Below are positions 43,897-55,237 of a stretch of 64,000 nucleotides of DNA, piece after piece. The translations under genes and the position numbers were made by a program. Below the pieces are notes generated by a model. The model had not been told where the DNA came from, did not search any database, and saw only the letters and a list, made by a program, of their open reading frames with translations. Every line of letters begins with the position of its first letter. Positions within the stretch are counted from its first letter, which is position 1. Origin of the DNA: Peromyscus leucopus. Its lineage: Eukaryota; Chordata; Mammalia; Rodentia; Cricetidae. The DNA lies in assembly GCF_004664715.2 (NCBI RefSeq), contig NC_051071.1, forward strand, positions 91,333,936 to 91,397,935, read 5' to 3'.

Positions 43897-43962
43897 AAGG
43901 GGTGTAGCTCAGTGGCAGAGTGTGGAGAAAGTCCCGGGCTCAGTTTCAGGTGTTGCTGAGAG
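43897..43962 (+). repeat. ID SINE fragment
   Basis: AAGGGGTGTAGCTCAGTGGC...GGGCTCAGTTTCAG. Confidence 0.65.
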
Positions 43963-44229
43963 AGAAGGGGAGTCCATGGAGGGGCAGGAGAAAGCTCAAA
44001 TAAATATTATTTTGTTTCATTACAGCTGAGAATGTGTGGAGAGAAGTGTATATCTACACGCACACACTCACAGCCATCGTCCTTATTCTAGTATCGGAAC
44101 ACATTATTTTTGAAACCCAAGTCACTATGCTGTGTTAGAGGATTTTATTTTCATTACAAAAAACATACATAATTAAAATGATGGGGAGAAGAAGGAGGAG
44201 GACACAGTTTAAAAAAAGAAAAAAGTTAA
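43963..44229. other. unique sequence
   Basis: Nothing recognised; merges into the purine tract. Confidence 0.3.
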
Positions 44230-44420
44230 GAGGGAGGGAGGGAGGAGAGAGGGAGGGAGGAAGGGAGGGCAGGAGAGGGAGGGAGAGAGGGAGGGAGGGA
44301 AAGAGGGAGGGGGAGAGGGAGGGAGAGAGGGAAGGAGAGAAAGAGGGAGAGGGAGGAACAGAGGGAGGAAGAGAGGGAGGGAGGCAGGGAGGGAGGGAGG
44401 CAGGGAGGGCAGGAGAGGGA
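44230..44420 (+). repeat. polypurine (GGGA/GAGA)n tract
   Basis: About 190 bp of GGGAGGGAGAGA-type units with few interruptions. The Arg/Glu/Gly or Pro/Ser/Leu frames on either strand are artefacts. Confidence 0.95.
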
Positions 44421-44804
44421 GTTATCTGGACAACATAAGGATAGCTCAAACCGATGAGCAGAACCAACCATTGATCATCAAGGAGAGTTAGAACCTGCCA
44501 AGGGCTTCCAACCATTTGCTCTACCCATATTTTTCTCTGTGAAATGACAGACGGGTTTTCTCATCCCTTCTCTGCATATTTCTTTTGTTCTCTCAGCAGA
44601 CAATTTACTCTGCTTTTTCATATATAGAGAGGAGAAATCACTACCTGAGCCCAGCTTTCAGAGAGTTAGAACTTACTATTCAAGCATTTACTTCTCTGAA
44701 TATAAAATTCCAAATCCCCGGGAAGAAAGAATCTGATTAGTTTAGCTTGATGGGTCTAGTTTTCATCCAATCTACTGTGCATAAAATCCATAGAGTAAAT
44801 GTGC
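44421..44804. other. unique sequence
   Basis: Nothing recognised. Confidence 0.3.
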
Positions 44805-45135
44805 CCTAAGAGTTTCGTGCCAACTTGGCACAAACTAAAGTCCTCTGAAGGAGGGAACAACAACTGAGAAACTGCCTCTGTGAGAGCACTTGCTTAACTT
44901 GTGATTTCCATGGGAGGGCCCAACCTATTGTGGATAGGGACATCCCTGGGTGGTGGTCCTGGGTTCTATAAGAAATCAGACTGAGCAAGCCATGTGGAGC
45001 AAGCCAGTAAGCATCAGCCCTCCATGGCCTCTGCTTCAGCTCCTGCCTCCAGGTTCCTGCCCTGACTTCCTTCAGTGAGACTACAATGTGGAAGTGGAAG
45101 TCTTTGGTCATGGTGTTTCATCACAGCAATAGTTT
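44805..45135 (+). mobile_element. MaLR-type LTR (same family as 14177 and 62535), 5'-incomplete
   Basis: GGCACAAACTAAAGTCCTCT, GGTCCTGGGTTCTATAAGAA, CTTCAGCTCCTGCCTCCAGG, GGTGTTTCATCACAGCAATA. Contains a TATA-like TCTATAAGAA. Confidence 0.82.
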
Positions 45136-45145
45136 GTCCTGTGAG

Positions 45146-45302
45146 GGCTGGTGAGATAGTTCACCAGGGAAAGACACTGCCACTCTCTACAACTTGGGTT
45201 TGAATTTCAGGACCCGCCTGGTAGGAGAGCACCTACTTCTGCAAGTTGTCCTCTGAACCTCACACAGGCGAAATGCACATCCCAATGAATAAAAAAATAA
45301 AA
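45146..45302 (+). repeat. B2/B3 SINE
   Basis: GGGCTGGTGAGATAGTTCAC, GGGTTTGAATTTCAGGACCC, CAAGTTGTCCTCTGAACCTC, AATGAATAAAAAAATAA tail. Confidence 0.82.
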
Positions 45303-45363
45303 TAGCCTTTAAATTTTTTTCCTAAAGAGAAGAGTTTGCTTTTGTTTGTGAAAGGATAGTAGT

Positions 45364-45382
45364 CGTGTGCGTGTGCGTGCGT

Positions 45383-45425
<43 letters not shown>

Positions 45426-45454
45426 TGTGTGTGTATGTGTGTGTGTGTGTGTGT
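45364..45454. repeat. (GTGTGC)n-(TG)n microsatellite
   Basis: Begins with GTGTGCGTGTGCGTGC and passes into pure TG with two TATG interruptions. Confidence 0.95.
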
Positions 45455-45728
45455 TTGGGAGAGCATACTCATTGACTGTAAACAATCTCTAAACTAATAT
45501 ATATTATAACCCTGTTCATTTTTAGGTTCTCATTAGTCTCATCTACAAAACATTCTGAAATGTATTGCTGCGATCCAGATCTGGAATGATTGTATTGCTA
45601 TATATTGCAAATACATATTTTGCATGCACAAAGAAAAGCAAGTAAAGAGAAAAATACTGAAAACTAATAATGTTATAAACTTCGGGAATATATGAACAAT
45701 GTCTAAATTTTTGTTCTTACAAAATATC
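45455..45728. other. unique AT-rich sequence
   Basis: Nothing recognised. Confidence 0.3.
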
Positions 45729-46190
45729 TATGTGGTAGGCTTAAAAGTGGCCCATAAGTTAGGCTCATCCTAACATCACCAACCTGCGAAGTCTACTTCA
45801 GAGGACACATTGTGGACATAATAAACTTGGATGAGAAGATTAGCCGAGCACGTTAATGTCATAATCCTGTGTCCTTATGTAGGAGGAGCCAGAGATCATG
45901 CTGCATCCTCTCTAGGAAGGCCTGGTGGAAGCAGGAGCTGGAAGGATGCTCCAGATAGACACAAAAGGTTCAGGACCCGCGTGACACAGGAGCCCCACGG
46001 AGAACCAGTCATGCCAATGCATTGGGGAGACTAGACTGATCTGGACTTCTTACCTCCAATACAGAACTGCGAAAGAAGACACATGTTTTGTTTTAGGCCA
46101 CTGTGGATATGGTACTAACATAATAAAATCCTCATTTTGGGACTCAAGCTTCCACTATAGGGCTTGTATCAAAACTAGCACAGAACTTTC
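45729..46190 (+). mobile_element. MLT1-type ancient MaLR LTR
   Basis: The ordered landmarks ATGTGGTAGGCTTAAAAGTGGC, GTGTCCTTATGTAGGAGGAG, GATGCTCCAGATAGACACAA, TACAGAACTGCGAAAGAAGA, TTTTAGGCCACTGTGGATAT match the MLT1 layout. Strong decay suits an insertion predating rodents. Confidence 0.7.
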
Positions 46191-46983
46191 TCTTGCTAGG
46201 CAAGCTCATGAATGTGGCCTCCCAACTCTGTGTCACCATCTTTGACACAGCACCATGATGCTTGAGAAAGGAAGGCATCGTGTCTAACTACTTCCTTTGG
46301 ACCATCCAGCTTTAGGATGATTTCCCAAGTGCTTCATTGTGTGAGAGGATAATGTGGGCCCTAAGCAGGCGCAGCAGATCAGCACCCTCCTCTGAGAAGG
46401 GTGTGGTGCTGATGTGCTGGGATGCTGATGAGGAAGGGCATCTGGAAAATGACCCAGTTCTAGAGAAACGGTGACCTCAAACACAGAGGAATGTGGCTTT
46501 GCCTTCACCATGGAAGTACCCCCAAGTATATATTAGGAGACATTAGGAAATACAACACAGAGGAAGCCCCGGGCAATTCTGCATTGGGATGGTGTAACAG
46601 AAACGACCTGATCTTTGAATAGAATCTTAGAGGTCAAGGGTGGGATGAGCGTCCCAGGCTGAGGAAACGGTGGCCCTCAGGGTGTTGTATAGAGTTGGGC
46701 AGTCCTACAGTGCGGCAGTCAGCCATGGGTAGGCATTGAGGTCTTCTGTCACAAATTTGGTTATAAAAATTTCAAGCATAAAACTATGCTGGAAGACTAT
46801 CACAGTGACGTGTACATATGGATTCCAGGCCCCACCCACTGCATTATCACACACCCATGTTTCCAAATACACACTCAAACAAGAAAGCAGCAGTACACAC
46901 TATTGAGGACCCTGAGGGGCTAATAAACTACCTTTATGTGTTTATTTTCAAAGTTGGACTTCCAATAAAGTCAAGTTATATGA
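46191..46983. other. unique intergenic sequence
   Basis: Nothing recognised. Confidence 0.35.
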
Positions 46984-47028
46984 ATATATATATGTATATA
47001 TATATATATTCACACACAATACATGAGC

Positions 47029-47097
<69 letters not shown>
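46984..47097. repeat. (TA)n-(GT)n-(GA)n compound microsatellite
   Basis: TA run about 46984-47009, GT run 47029-47052, GA run 47053-47097. Confidence 0.97.
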
Positions 47098-47099
<2 letters not shown>

Positions 47100-47157
47100 T
47101 GGAAACAGAAGCTAGGCTTCAAGCATGCTCTACCACTGAGCTACACTCCCCAGCTCT
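47100..47157 (-). repeat. ID SINE
   Basis: Antisense ID: CATGCTCTACCACTGAGCTA then CACTCCCCAGC. The adjoining GA/GT run is in the position of its A-tail complement. Confidence 0.7.
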
Positions 47158-47920
47158 CCAAAGATACTGTTACAGCACCCACAGACTGCCGGATGCTTCC
47201 CCTGTCATGAAGGCAATTGCTTACTTTGGGGTTTGCTTTGTTCTAGAAACTGTGAATGTGTTTTTGCTGATTAAGGGATACTGGACTTACAACTTAAATT
47301 ATACTTGGCGGTTTAAATTCCCCCATTCACCTGATAATTGGATTTCCAGCTTCTAAGATTTTTATGAAGGTTAGATTGTCAAGCCTTCTTAGGGTTTTTA
47401 AAGTTTTATACACTCTTTATGGTAATCTAAGTATGCAAGTAAGGTGTCATGAATATGTATGATAAATATGAGGCAAATGAAAAGATGCACTGAGAAATAA
47501 GATCTCATAACTGAGCGCTCTGCTAGTGAATATCCCAGGTGAGAAGGCATTAGAAAAGAGGCATTTCTGGGAATATATAAAATCTAATTTAGAGCCACAC
47601 CTTAGTTGAGTTTTCCCAAACTTCTCTCATAAGAATTACCTGAAGAGCTTATAACAATGAATAATATATTATTTGATCCCCAAAATTCTACTTGCTTATC
47701 TTAGGGTAGGGCACCAAAACCAGTATTCTGGCAGAGGATAAAGACAGACTGAGCAAATCCTCATTCTGTGGTACTCAGGCTTGACTAAGTGTATTTAAAT
47801 CTATCTCCCTAGTTCATTTGTACAAGATCTTAGTAAGCTTCTATTAATGACTTATGTTTCCTTTCTATGGTCAAGAATGACAGGGCAATTCTTTTCAAAC
47901 TAGTAAGTGTTAAGAACCAA
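47158..47920. other. unique intergenic sequence
   Basis: Nothing recognised. Confidence 0.35.
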
Positions 47921-47921
47921 C

Positions 47922-48083
47922 CAGAGGGCTTAGGAGATACTCAGCTACCACAGTGCTTACAGAGCAGATGTGGACAATTTGATCTCCAGAGCCCATGCTT
48001 AAAATATAGATAAATAGATAGGTGGATAGGTAGATAGGTAGGTAGGTAGATAAATAGACAGATAGACAAGATAGATGATAGGC

Positions 48084-48118
<35 letters not shown>

Positions 48119-48215
48119 TATATCTGAGTGTGGTGGTGTGAAGAGGCCAAGACAGACCCTTAGCCTAGTCTACTTGTCAAGCTCCAGGCAGGTGAGAGAC
48201 CATGTCTCAAGCAAA
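47922..48215 (+). repeat. tRNA-derived SINE broken by a GATA/CAGA array
   Basis: SINE head GGGCTTAGGAGATACTCAGC and ATTTGATCTCCAGAGCCCAT; tail GTGAGAGACCATGTCTCAAG. In between lies (GATA/GGTA)n-(CAGA)n at 48006-48121. Confidence 0.75.
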
Positions 48216-48245
48216 ATGAAAACACAAGAAACACTACAAAGGGAA

Positions 48246-48606
48246 TCTCTTAGTTAGGGTTTCTATTGCTGTGAAGAGACACCATGACTACAGCAACTCC
48301 TATAAAGGAAAACATTTAATTGGGGTGGCTCACTTACATTTCAGAGGTTCAGTCCATTCTCATCATGGTGGGAAGCATGGTGGCATGCAGACATGGTGTT
48401 GGCTACGTTTTGATCAGAAGGCAATAGGAGGTGGACTGTCTGTCACACTGAGTGAAGCTTGAGCAAAAAGAGACCTCAACTCCCCCCCCCACACACACAG
48501 TGACACACTTCCTCCAACAAGGCCGCACCTACTTCAACAAGGCCACACCTCCTAATAGAGTCACTCCCTTTGGGATTATGGGGCCAATTACATTCAAACT
48601 AGCACA
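48246..48606 (-). mobile_element. MT-type MaLR solo LTR
   Basis: Antisense: TTAGTTAGGGTTTCTATTGC ... GTCCATTCTCATCATGGTGG ... CACTTCCTCCAACAAGGCCG ... TTCAAACTAGCACA. Flanks GGGAA / GGGCA suit a slightly decayed 5-bp duplication. Confidence 0.92.
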
Positions 48607-49080
48607 GGGCACCTGAGGAATGACACCTGAAGCGGATGTCTGGTCTGCACAAACATGCAAACACGTGTGTGTGTTCATAAGCACACAAGCACCTGGACAC
48701 TTCTGTGTGGGTGGGAGCTCCACCTCAGCCCCTGGCACCCTGGCATCCTATACCCGAAGAGTCTGGAATGTTCTGGTGGAAGATCCACCTCAACTCCCCT
48801 CCCCCATCTCTTTCCCCAAACCCGCCCCTTCAAAGCCCGCCCAACACAGCTCCTCTCCAGAGAGGCTCAAGACCACTCCCACAGGGTATTTAAGCTGCAT
48901 CCCAGAAAACAGATATGAGGTTTTTCCAGTCTCTCATCCCCATCTCCTCTCTGGGGGACCAAAGAATCACCCAGGAAAGCTTTACCCATTAACCTGGGGC
49001 TTTTTCTAATTCAGTCTGATTTGGTCTAATTTGGATTGTTGCATTGGCGGAGAGACCTATGGTGGTGCAAAAAACATCAA
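48607..49080 (+). mobile_element. probable LTR (family unassigned) with TATA box
   Basis: GC-box-rich CCCGCCCCTTCAAAGCCCGC, then TATA-like GGGTATTTAAGCTGC (48887-48893), then an R/U5-like stretch (TAACCTGGGGCTTTTTC ... GGCGGAGAGACCTATGGTGG) resemble a class I/II LTR in plus orientation. Ends are not fixed. Confidence 0.4.
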
Positions 49081-49083
<3 letters not shown>

Positions 49084-49133
<50 letters not shown>

Positions 49134-49151
49134 CCTCTCTCTCTCTCTCTC
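49084..49151. repeat. (CT)n microsatellite
   Basis: About 68 bp of CT with one CCCC interruption. Confidence 0.95.
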
Positions 49152-49350
49152 AATCCTGACTTGGGGAAACCATGTTAAATGTAGATTTTGATTCTATAGG
49201 TTTTTATCTGAATGACATTCCATAGTGCTAACAAGCTGTGGGGTCTAAGCACTACAATCAGGAAAGGAAGTGCACCTAGGGATGTCAGGGGGCTGAAGAT
49301 AATTTAAGGAGTTGTACGCAGATAAGACATTTTATTCACCAGTACATTGG
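49152..49350. other. unique sequence
   Basis: Nothing recognised. Confidence 0.3.
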
Positions 49351-49709
49351 TGTGGTGGTTTGAAAAATGACCAACATAGGATCGTATGTTTAAAAATTTG
49401 GTCCCCAGTTAATAAACTGCTTGGGAAGGATTAGGAGATGTGGCCTTGTTGGGCAAGGTGTGTCACTAGAGGTGGACTTTGAAGTTTCAAAAGCCCACCC
49501 CAGGCCCAAGGTTTCTCTTTCTGTCTGCTGCCTGTGGATCAGGATGTAAAGCTCTCAGTTACAGCTCCAGCACCATGCCTATCTGCTTCCCACCATGACG
49601 ATTGTGGACCAGTCCTCTAGAACGGTAAGCCAGCCCCCAACTAAATGCTTTCTTTCATGAGTTGCCATAGTCATGGTGTCTCTTCACAGCAATAACAGTG
49701 ACTAAGACA
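49351..49709 (+). mobile_element. MT-type MaLR solo LTR
   Basis: TGTGGTGGTTTGAAAAATGA ... GGATTAGGAGATGTGGCCTT ... ATGGTGTCTCTTCACAGCAA ... GTGACTAAGACA. Flanks ATTGG / ACTGG suit a decayed 5-bp duplication. Confidence 0.92.
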
Positions 49710-51249
49710 ACTGGACACTAGGCAGACAGATGATGGCAGGCACCCAGACACACGCCAGCACGCCCAACCCACATACAAGTGAGCACAGGCTCACAGGAAG
49801 GCAAACCTCTGACCCTGAGGCTTTATTCGTATGAAATCTCTACAAAGTGACATTCTGCCAGGAAAGGGAATACAATGTTACATCTCTGTTTACTTTTGGG
49901 TTCCCCAGACCTTCAGTGTCAGCCATGTTTTAGCTGACATAAGTCCATATCAGTGCCATGTTATCCAAACATAAACTGGTCCATTTGGATGTCCACCCCC
50001 TTCACACGCTCTCAGACACTGCCTGGGCTACTATACTACTGTGAAAGTTTGAGTCATGTTGTGAGAATTCCTTCCCTATGGAGACATAACATGTCCACTC
50101 CCTCCTTTTATGGCTCCAACCACAAACCAAAGTACAATTCCATCTAAGTTCACCCTGGGGAACCAATGGGTTTACTGTGCTTACTTACAGAGCATGGATG
50201 AGGGGCTATTTACAGGACTGTGGGGAACGCAGAGCAAGAAAGTCTTCCCCATAGCCACATGGATGGAGTCTCCCTTCCATTAACGTTTTCCAGCCTGCAT
50301 ACTTCACCTCCCAAGACTCTGAGGCCTTGTGCAGTCAGGCCAGAATGGTGTGCAAGTGGGGAGAAGTACAGAGGGGAGCAGCTGGAATCTCAGGTGAGGA
50401 TCCAGCGACCCGCCCTGCTGCCTCCTTCTCTGAAGGCATGATGGCAGTCAACAGGCCAGCTTGCTGGTCACCATCCCCAGCAAGCAGACACAGCTGATCG
50501 GATGCAAATGGCAGCTGTTTCCCTGCGAGGGCTGAGTAGTGAGGCCTTGGGGACAGTGTGTGATCAAAACAAAAGGAAATCGTGTTCCTGGAGCTCTTGG
50601 AGGTACAGGGCTTCAACACAGTCTACCATTGTTTCTGACTCACAGCGATGGCAATGTTTTTATTACAACCGTTTGCCATGTGCCCCAAACCATACATTTT
50701 CGAAGAAGACGGAATGAGGGTCAGTCTACAGTTTCTGGGGTGAGTGCCTGCCTGATCCATGATGAAGAGTACGGGACACTTGTTTCCCCATTTCCCCTTT
50801 TATTATTAAAGATGATCGGGTAATTGCTCTGGCAAGAGAGAGGGTCAGGGTCACTCTCTGCTCCTGACTCCTTAGCTCAGCTGCTTGCCCAGGACCTTGC
50901 TGATTAGAAGTGTAGTTCTCATAAAGAAATTTCCCCGGCTTGGGATATATCAGTGAGTGCATACCAGAGTCTAATAGTTACACAAGCTGCATTCTTCTCT
51001 ACATAGTCGTCTTCAGGGTTCATATGGTGTGAGGCTTGTCTGCTTCTGTCTGCTGAGCTGAGGCCTTATCCTGCCTCTGATCTTCTCAGACATACTGCTA
51101 TATTGGAAAGTCTTGCCTGGAGGTCACCAGCAAGGCCACCGATTCCCTGTGTGGAGACTGGACAGAGTCCTGGGTCAATGTGTATTGTTGACATGGGCAC
51201 AGCCACGTCAAGGACCCCAGATGGCTCAGACCCAAGGGAATGGCAAGGC
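49710..51249. other. unique intergenic sequence
   Basis: 1.5 kb; short frames on both strands show nothing recognisable. No repeat recognised. Confidence 0.35.
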
Positions 51250-51500
51250 CTTTCCCTGGTCCCAGTGTGAATGCTGAGTCAGTCTACAGACACTATCAGC
51301 TACAGACTCCTCTTCTTGGATTTCTGCATCCTGAGACTGCTCCCCCAAAGAGACCTGAGATTAGCTAAACCTGCCTCCGTATTCAGCTGTGTACAATACT
51401 GCTGCCTTCTTGATCCAGATGTATCAAATAAACAAGTTGAGTCTGCAGGCTACTGGTGTGTCTCCATCAGAGCACATGGCCCACCAGGTCCCAGCTTTTC
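51250..51500 (+). mobile_element. possible LTR 3' part with AATAAA
   Basis: CATCCTGAGACTGCTCCCCC, AAAGAGACCTGAGATTAGC and ATCAAATAAACAAGTTGAGT followed by CTGGTGTGTCTCCATCAGAG look like the R-U5 of a rodent LTR. Boundaries and family are uncertain. Confidence 0.35.
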
Positions 51501-51577
51501 TGTACATGTGTCCCTCCAGCGCCATGCAAATGACTGCAGGACATTCTCCCCCAAGTCACCCTCTTAAGGGACTGTCT

Positions 51578-51967
51578 TCTTTTCATTTCTCGTTGCTGTA
51601 ATAAGAGAGCCAGACAAGAAAGGGTCTGTTTAGCTCCCGACTCTCTGTCACAGCCCATTCTTGCAGGGAAGTCCTAGCCAGCAAGCAGTAGGAGCTTGAA
51701 GCAGATGATTATCATCACACCCACAGCTCACAGCAGAGGGAGGATGGACACATGCTCTCAGCTCACATTCTCCTTTTTAACATACACTCTGAAACCCAAT
51801 CCAGGGAACACGCCACCCACTGTTAGGTTAGGGTCTCCTGCACCAATTAACATAAGACAATTCCTCACAGACACGCCCACAGGCCAGCCTACTCTAGATA
51901 ACTCCTCATTGAGGTTCTCTTTCCACATGATTATGTGTCACCTTGATAATTAAAACTAACCATCACA
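51578..51967 (-). mobile_element. MaLR-like LTR, antisense
   Basis: TTTCTCGTTGCTGTAATAAG ... CACAGACACGCCCACAGGCC ... CTCATTGAGGTTCTCTTTCC ... AATTAAAACTAACCATCACA. Related to but distinct from the 14177/62535 family. Confidence 0.65.
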
Positions 51968-53429
51968 GAGCCCTTCGTATATTCCACTGAATCCCAGCAA
52001 GCCAGTTGCTACCACAGAAAAGAGAGTCGTAGGACTCAGAAGAGGTGGGTTTAAATTCTACCTCTTCTACTTATTAGCTTTGCGGTTGTGGATGGTTAAA
52101 CAATTTCACGGTCTGTAAAATGATGTTGATAATATTTACCTCAGTATAATCATAAAAATTAGGTGAAGTAACATGTATAAAATGTGTCTAAAGAATGTCT
52201 GGCATCTTATAATAAACATCTAAGTGTTAGTTTCCTTCCTTGCTCTACTTCTGACTTAGACAGACACATGCTAGAATTTTTCCCTCTTAGGGCTGATCAT
52301 CCGGGTACCATAGATGTGAATCGCCGTAAGGACCATATAGAGGCGGAGTCAGTGCCAGGCTTTTAACAAGGATATCTGGTTTCCTACATTCTTTCTTTTC
52401 TCTTAAAGAGAAAAGCAGAAAGTGAACACAGATTGAGAAGTAGTTGCCACAGACACGTGGGGAAACTCAGTGAAGGGTGATGTCCCAAGGGTCAGTGGGA
52501 GAGAAAAGCTTCACTTGTGAACGACAGGGTCATATCACAATGTCCAAAGGTCAGATACCTCCAAGGGCTACAGTTGAGACACCGAAGAGATATCAAGCAA
52601 ACCAGAGTGTTTACTGGACTTCGCCACTCAGAGGTCATGGTGGTTGTAGCAGGCGTCCTTCAGTGGACCCCAGCAGGAGGAGTGAGTAGGAAAAGGCAAG
52701 CAGACAGAACAGTATGGACCAGTGTTTTCCTGTGTGACTCTTAGGGGAAGGAAAGAGGTAGACCAGTAGTTCCTGGCAGATCCTGAATGAGAAGTTCTGC
52801 CTCCAGAGGATGTAGCTGTTCAAGGCAACGTGGGGTGAGGAGGCTGCAGCAGAGAAAAGAAGGTTCTAGAACTTAAAGACAGGGACAACAGGAGGGAGAA
52901 GTTCTTGAGGAGGCAGAAGAGACTGGGAGCAGAAATTAGGAGGAAATACAAGCCTTAGAAGGAAGGGGATTTTCCCATTGGAACAGGGTGGGGGCACGGG
53001 TCCACTTAAAGATTAAGATTCAGGAAGTCAAGGAATGCTTCTTAGACGGCTTCTGTTTTCTCCGCCAAGCTTGAATAGTTTCTCTTCTATTAGCAAAGGG
53101 GAAAGAAAGGCAGAGGATTAGAGAGTAGAGATGAAGTGAAAGCGAGGGGGTGGGGGGAGGAAATGACCAGAGGGACGAGGAAGGAGAGCAGAGCAGTGCA
53201 GAGGGCCAGCCGAAGGTGGCGACTCTTCCCTTACACTAGGACCGATATACAGGGCTCTGGGTTCCTCCAGACACCGCAGAGTGGGAAGCTCGGTGCCCAT
53301 GGTGTAGCACAGCGGTTTGATGGACACCAGGCTTTACCAAGTGTGGTGTTTGGTAGGACAAGGGTCAAGGGTCAAAGAGTCAATATTGATGTAGTTACCA
53401 GGTTGGAGTCTTTCCTGAGGTCTGAGTTT
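51968..53429. other. unique, partly GA-rich intergenic sequence
   Basis: 1.46 kb with no recognised repeat or exon. Overlapping frames at 53118-53522 show no recognisable features. Confidence 0.35.
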
Positions 53430-53915
53430 TCTATTATTGTGTTCCCTGAAATATTGTGCACGCTAATAAACTTCTCTGGGGTCAGAGAACAGAACAACCA
53501 CAATATTAAACATAGAGGATAGGCAGTGGTAGCACACGCCTTCAATCCTAGCATTCCAGGGGCAGAAATCCATCTGTACAAGGATACAGCCAAGCATGGA
53601 GACTCACGCCTTTAATCCCAAGAAGTGAGCCTTTAATCCCAGGGAGTGATGGCAGAAAGCAAAAAGGTATATAAGGCGTGAAGACCAGAAACTAGAAGCT
53701 TTTGGTTGATTAAGCATTCAGGGTTTTACCAGCAGTTTAGCTGAGATCCATTTGGACGACACAGAGCCTTCCAGTCTGAGGAAACAGGATCAGCTGAGGA
53801 ATTGGCAAGGTGAGGTGGCTGTGGCTTGTTCTGCTTCTCTGATCTTCCAGCATTCACTCCAATACCCAGCCTGGATATGTTTTTATTAATAAGACCTTCT
53901 AAGATTCCTGCTACA
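53430..53915 (+). mobile_element. class II LTR with embedded B1 (second copy)
   Basis: Colinear with 13605-14103: TATTGTGTTCCCTGAAATAT, CAATATTAAACATAGAGGAT, GGTATATAAGGCGTGAAGAC, CAGTCTGAGGAAACAGGATC, TCTTCCAGCATTCACTCCAA, AAGATTCCTGCTACA. The B1-derived stretch is partly duplicated (TTTAATCCCA occurs twice). No clear target duplication. Confidence 0.82.
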
Positions 53916-53978
53916 GTACTTAATACAGTCTACACAGGTCTTTCACAAGGTCTTTCACATGGTTTTTACCCTATGTAC

Positions 53979-54591
53979 TGAAAGGACCAAGCAGACGCCA
54001 TAACAGGCTGCTCAGTCTTCTCTCAGAGATGAGGCCTCAATTTCAATTTCCTGAAACTTGAGCAAGCAGTTTCTGGGAGGGCCATGAACAAAAGACATAG
54101 TCCTTGCTCCCTTTCTGCACGTACTCTGACTGCTCAAACATCAGCCAATTGTTTATTGGCTGGGACCCCTTACCAACTTAGAGCTACATGCATGGGTCAT
54201 TGTGAAAGCCTGGGCCACTGAGTCAGCCCCCACAGTTAGTACAGGCTAGGCCAGCCAACCTCCATGGCAGCTCAAGGACAAAGCCTGGGACTTGTCCAGG
54301 CTTACCCAAAAATGGATAACTGTGACCCCCAACTAACTCTAGCCAATTAAAAGTTACTAACGTGATTGTCACTGGCATAAACCCATCCTGAGTCTGTTCC
54401 TGTGCAGTCTGTAGACCCCAAGCTCCCCTTGCCTTAAAAACCCTGCCCCGTTGCTACTCAGGGTCTCTCCTGCTCTGCTGCTGCATCAGGCGGATGGAGA
54501 GACGCAAGTTAACTTGTAACAATACAAAGACTCTTTGGTTTTGCATCGGATTTGGTCTCTTGGTGGTCTTTCGGGGACTCTAGGTACAACA
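53979..54591 (+). mobile_element. gamma-type (class I) solo LTR with 5-bp duplication
   Basis: A 613-bp LTR runs from TGAAAGGACCAAGCAGACGC to TCTAGGTACAACA. It has a CCAAT-box (AGCCAATTGTTT, 54144), a TATA-like CCTTAAAAACCCTGCCC (54431), and a U5 stretch CTTTGGTTTTGCATCGGATT. TGTAC flanks it on both sides (53974-53978, 54592-54596). No internal retroviral sequence follows. Noncoding. Confidence 0.85.
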
Positions 54592-54596
54592 TGTAC

Positions 54597-55237
54597 AATG
54601 TCGTAATGCAGATTTAAAATACAGACTATTAAAGGCTTCAGAAAGAGACCTACTCTTCCTACCCTCCAGAACCTTAAGAAACCTGATGTTTGTTGCTTAA
54701 GTGACCCAGGCTGTGGTCTCTGTTTTGATGCCTCGACCTAATTAACATTCTGTGCTCCAGACGTCACAAATTCCATGTGTCTGAAAAGTTCATCCTCTGC
54801 CCCCAGGCTCTCCAAACAAACAACAAAACAACCCAAACACCTGCCTTTGGTCCATTGTCTCCCTTAGCGGCTCAGGTGGAAAATCTGAGAGGCTTCTACC
54901 TCACTGTCTAAGGATCTGTTCTCCATCTAGCAGTTAGGGAAAACCCTGTGAGTAACTAATCAGATGAGTTCCTTAACACTGTCAGTGGCCTCCCACTGCC
55001 CCTGTAATGAGGTAACCCCCTGCAGCGTCCGGCCGTGCTCCTCGTGACCTGCCCTTGTATTACTCTTCCCCAGCAGCTCTGAACTCCTTACCCGTTAGGT
55101 CTCTGTCTACCTCGAACCTTTTACTCTCAAGCTCACACCGACACAGATAAATTATGACTCACTTGGTGCTGTGATTGGATGCGATCGCAACATGAACTAG
55201 GCAGGAAGGTGGAAGGGACTAGGTTGCTGAATGGCTG
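54597..55237. other. unique intergenic sequence
   Basis: Nothing recognised. Confidence 0.35.

Noticed and set aside
44135..44515. Pro/Ser/Leu-rich frame and its Glu/Gly/Arg complement
   Set aside because: Simple repeat in both strands.
50220..51600. Possible small gene in the 50-51.6 kb unique stretch
   Set aside because: Several short overlapping frames without consistent splice signals or recognisable peptides; part may be an LTR.
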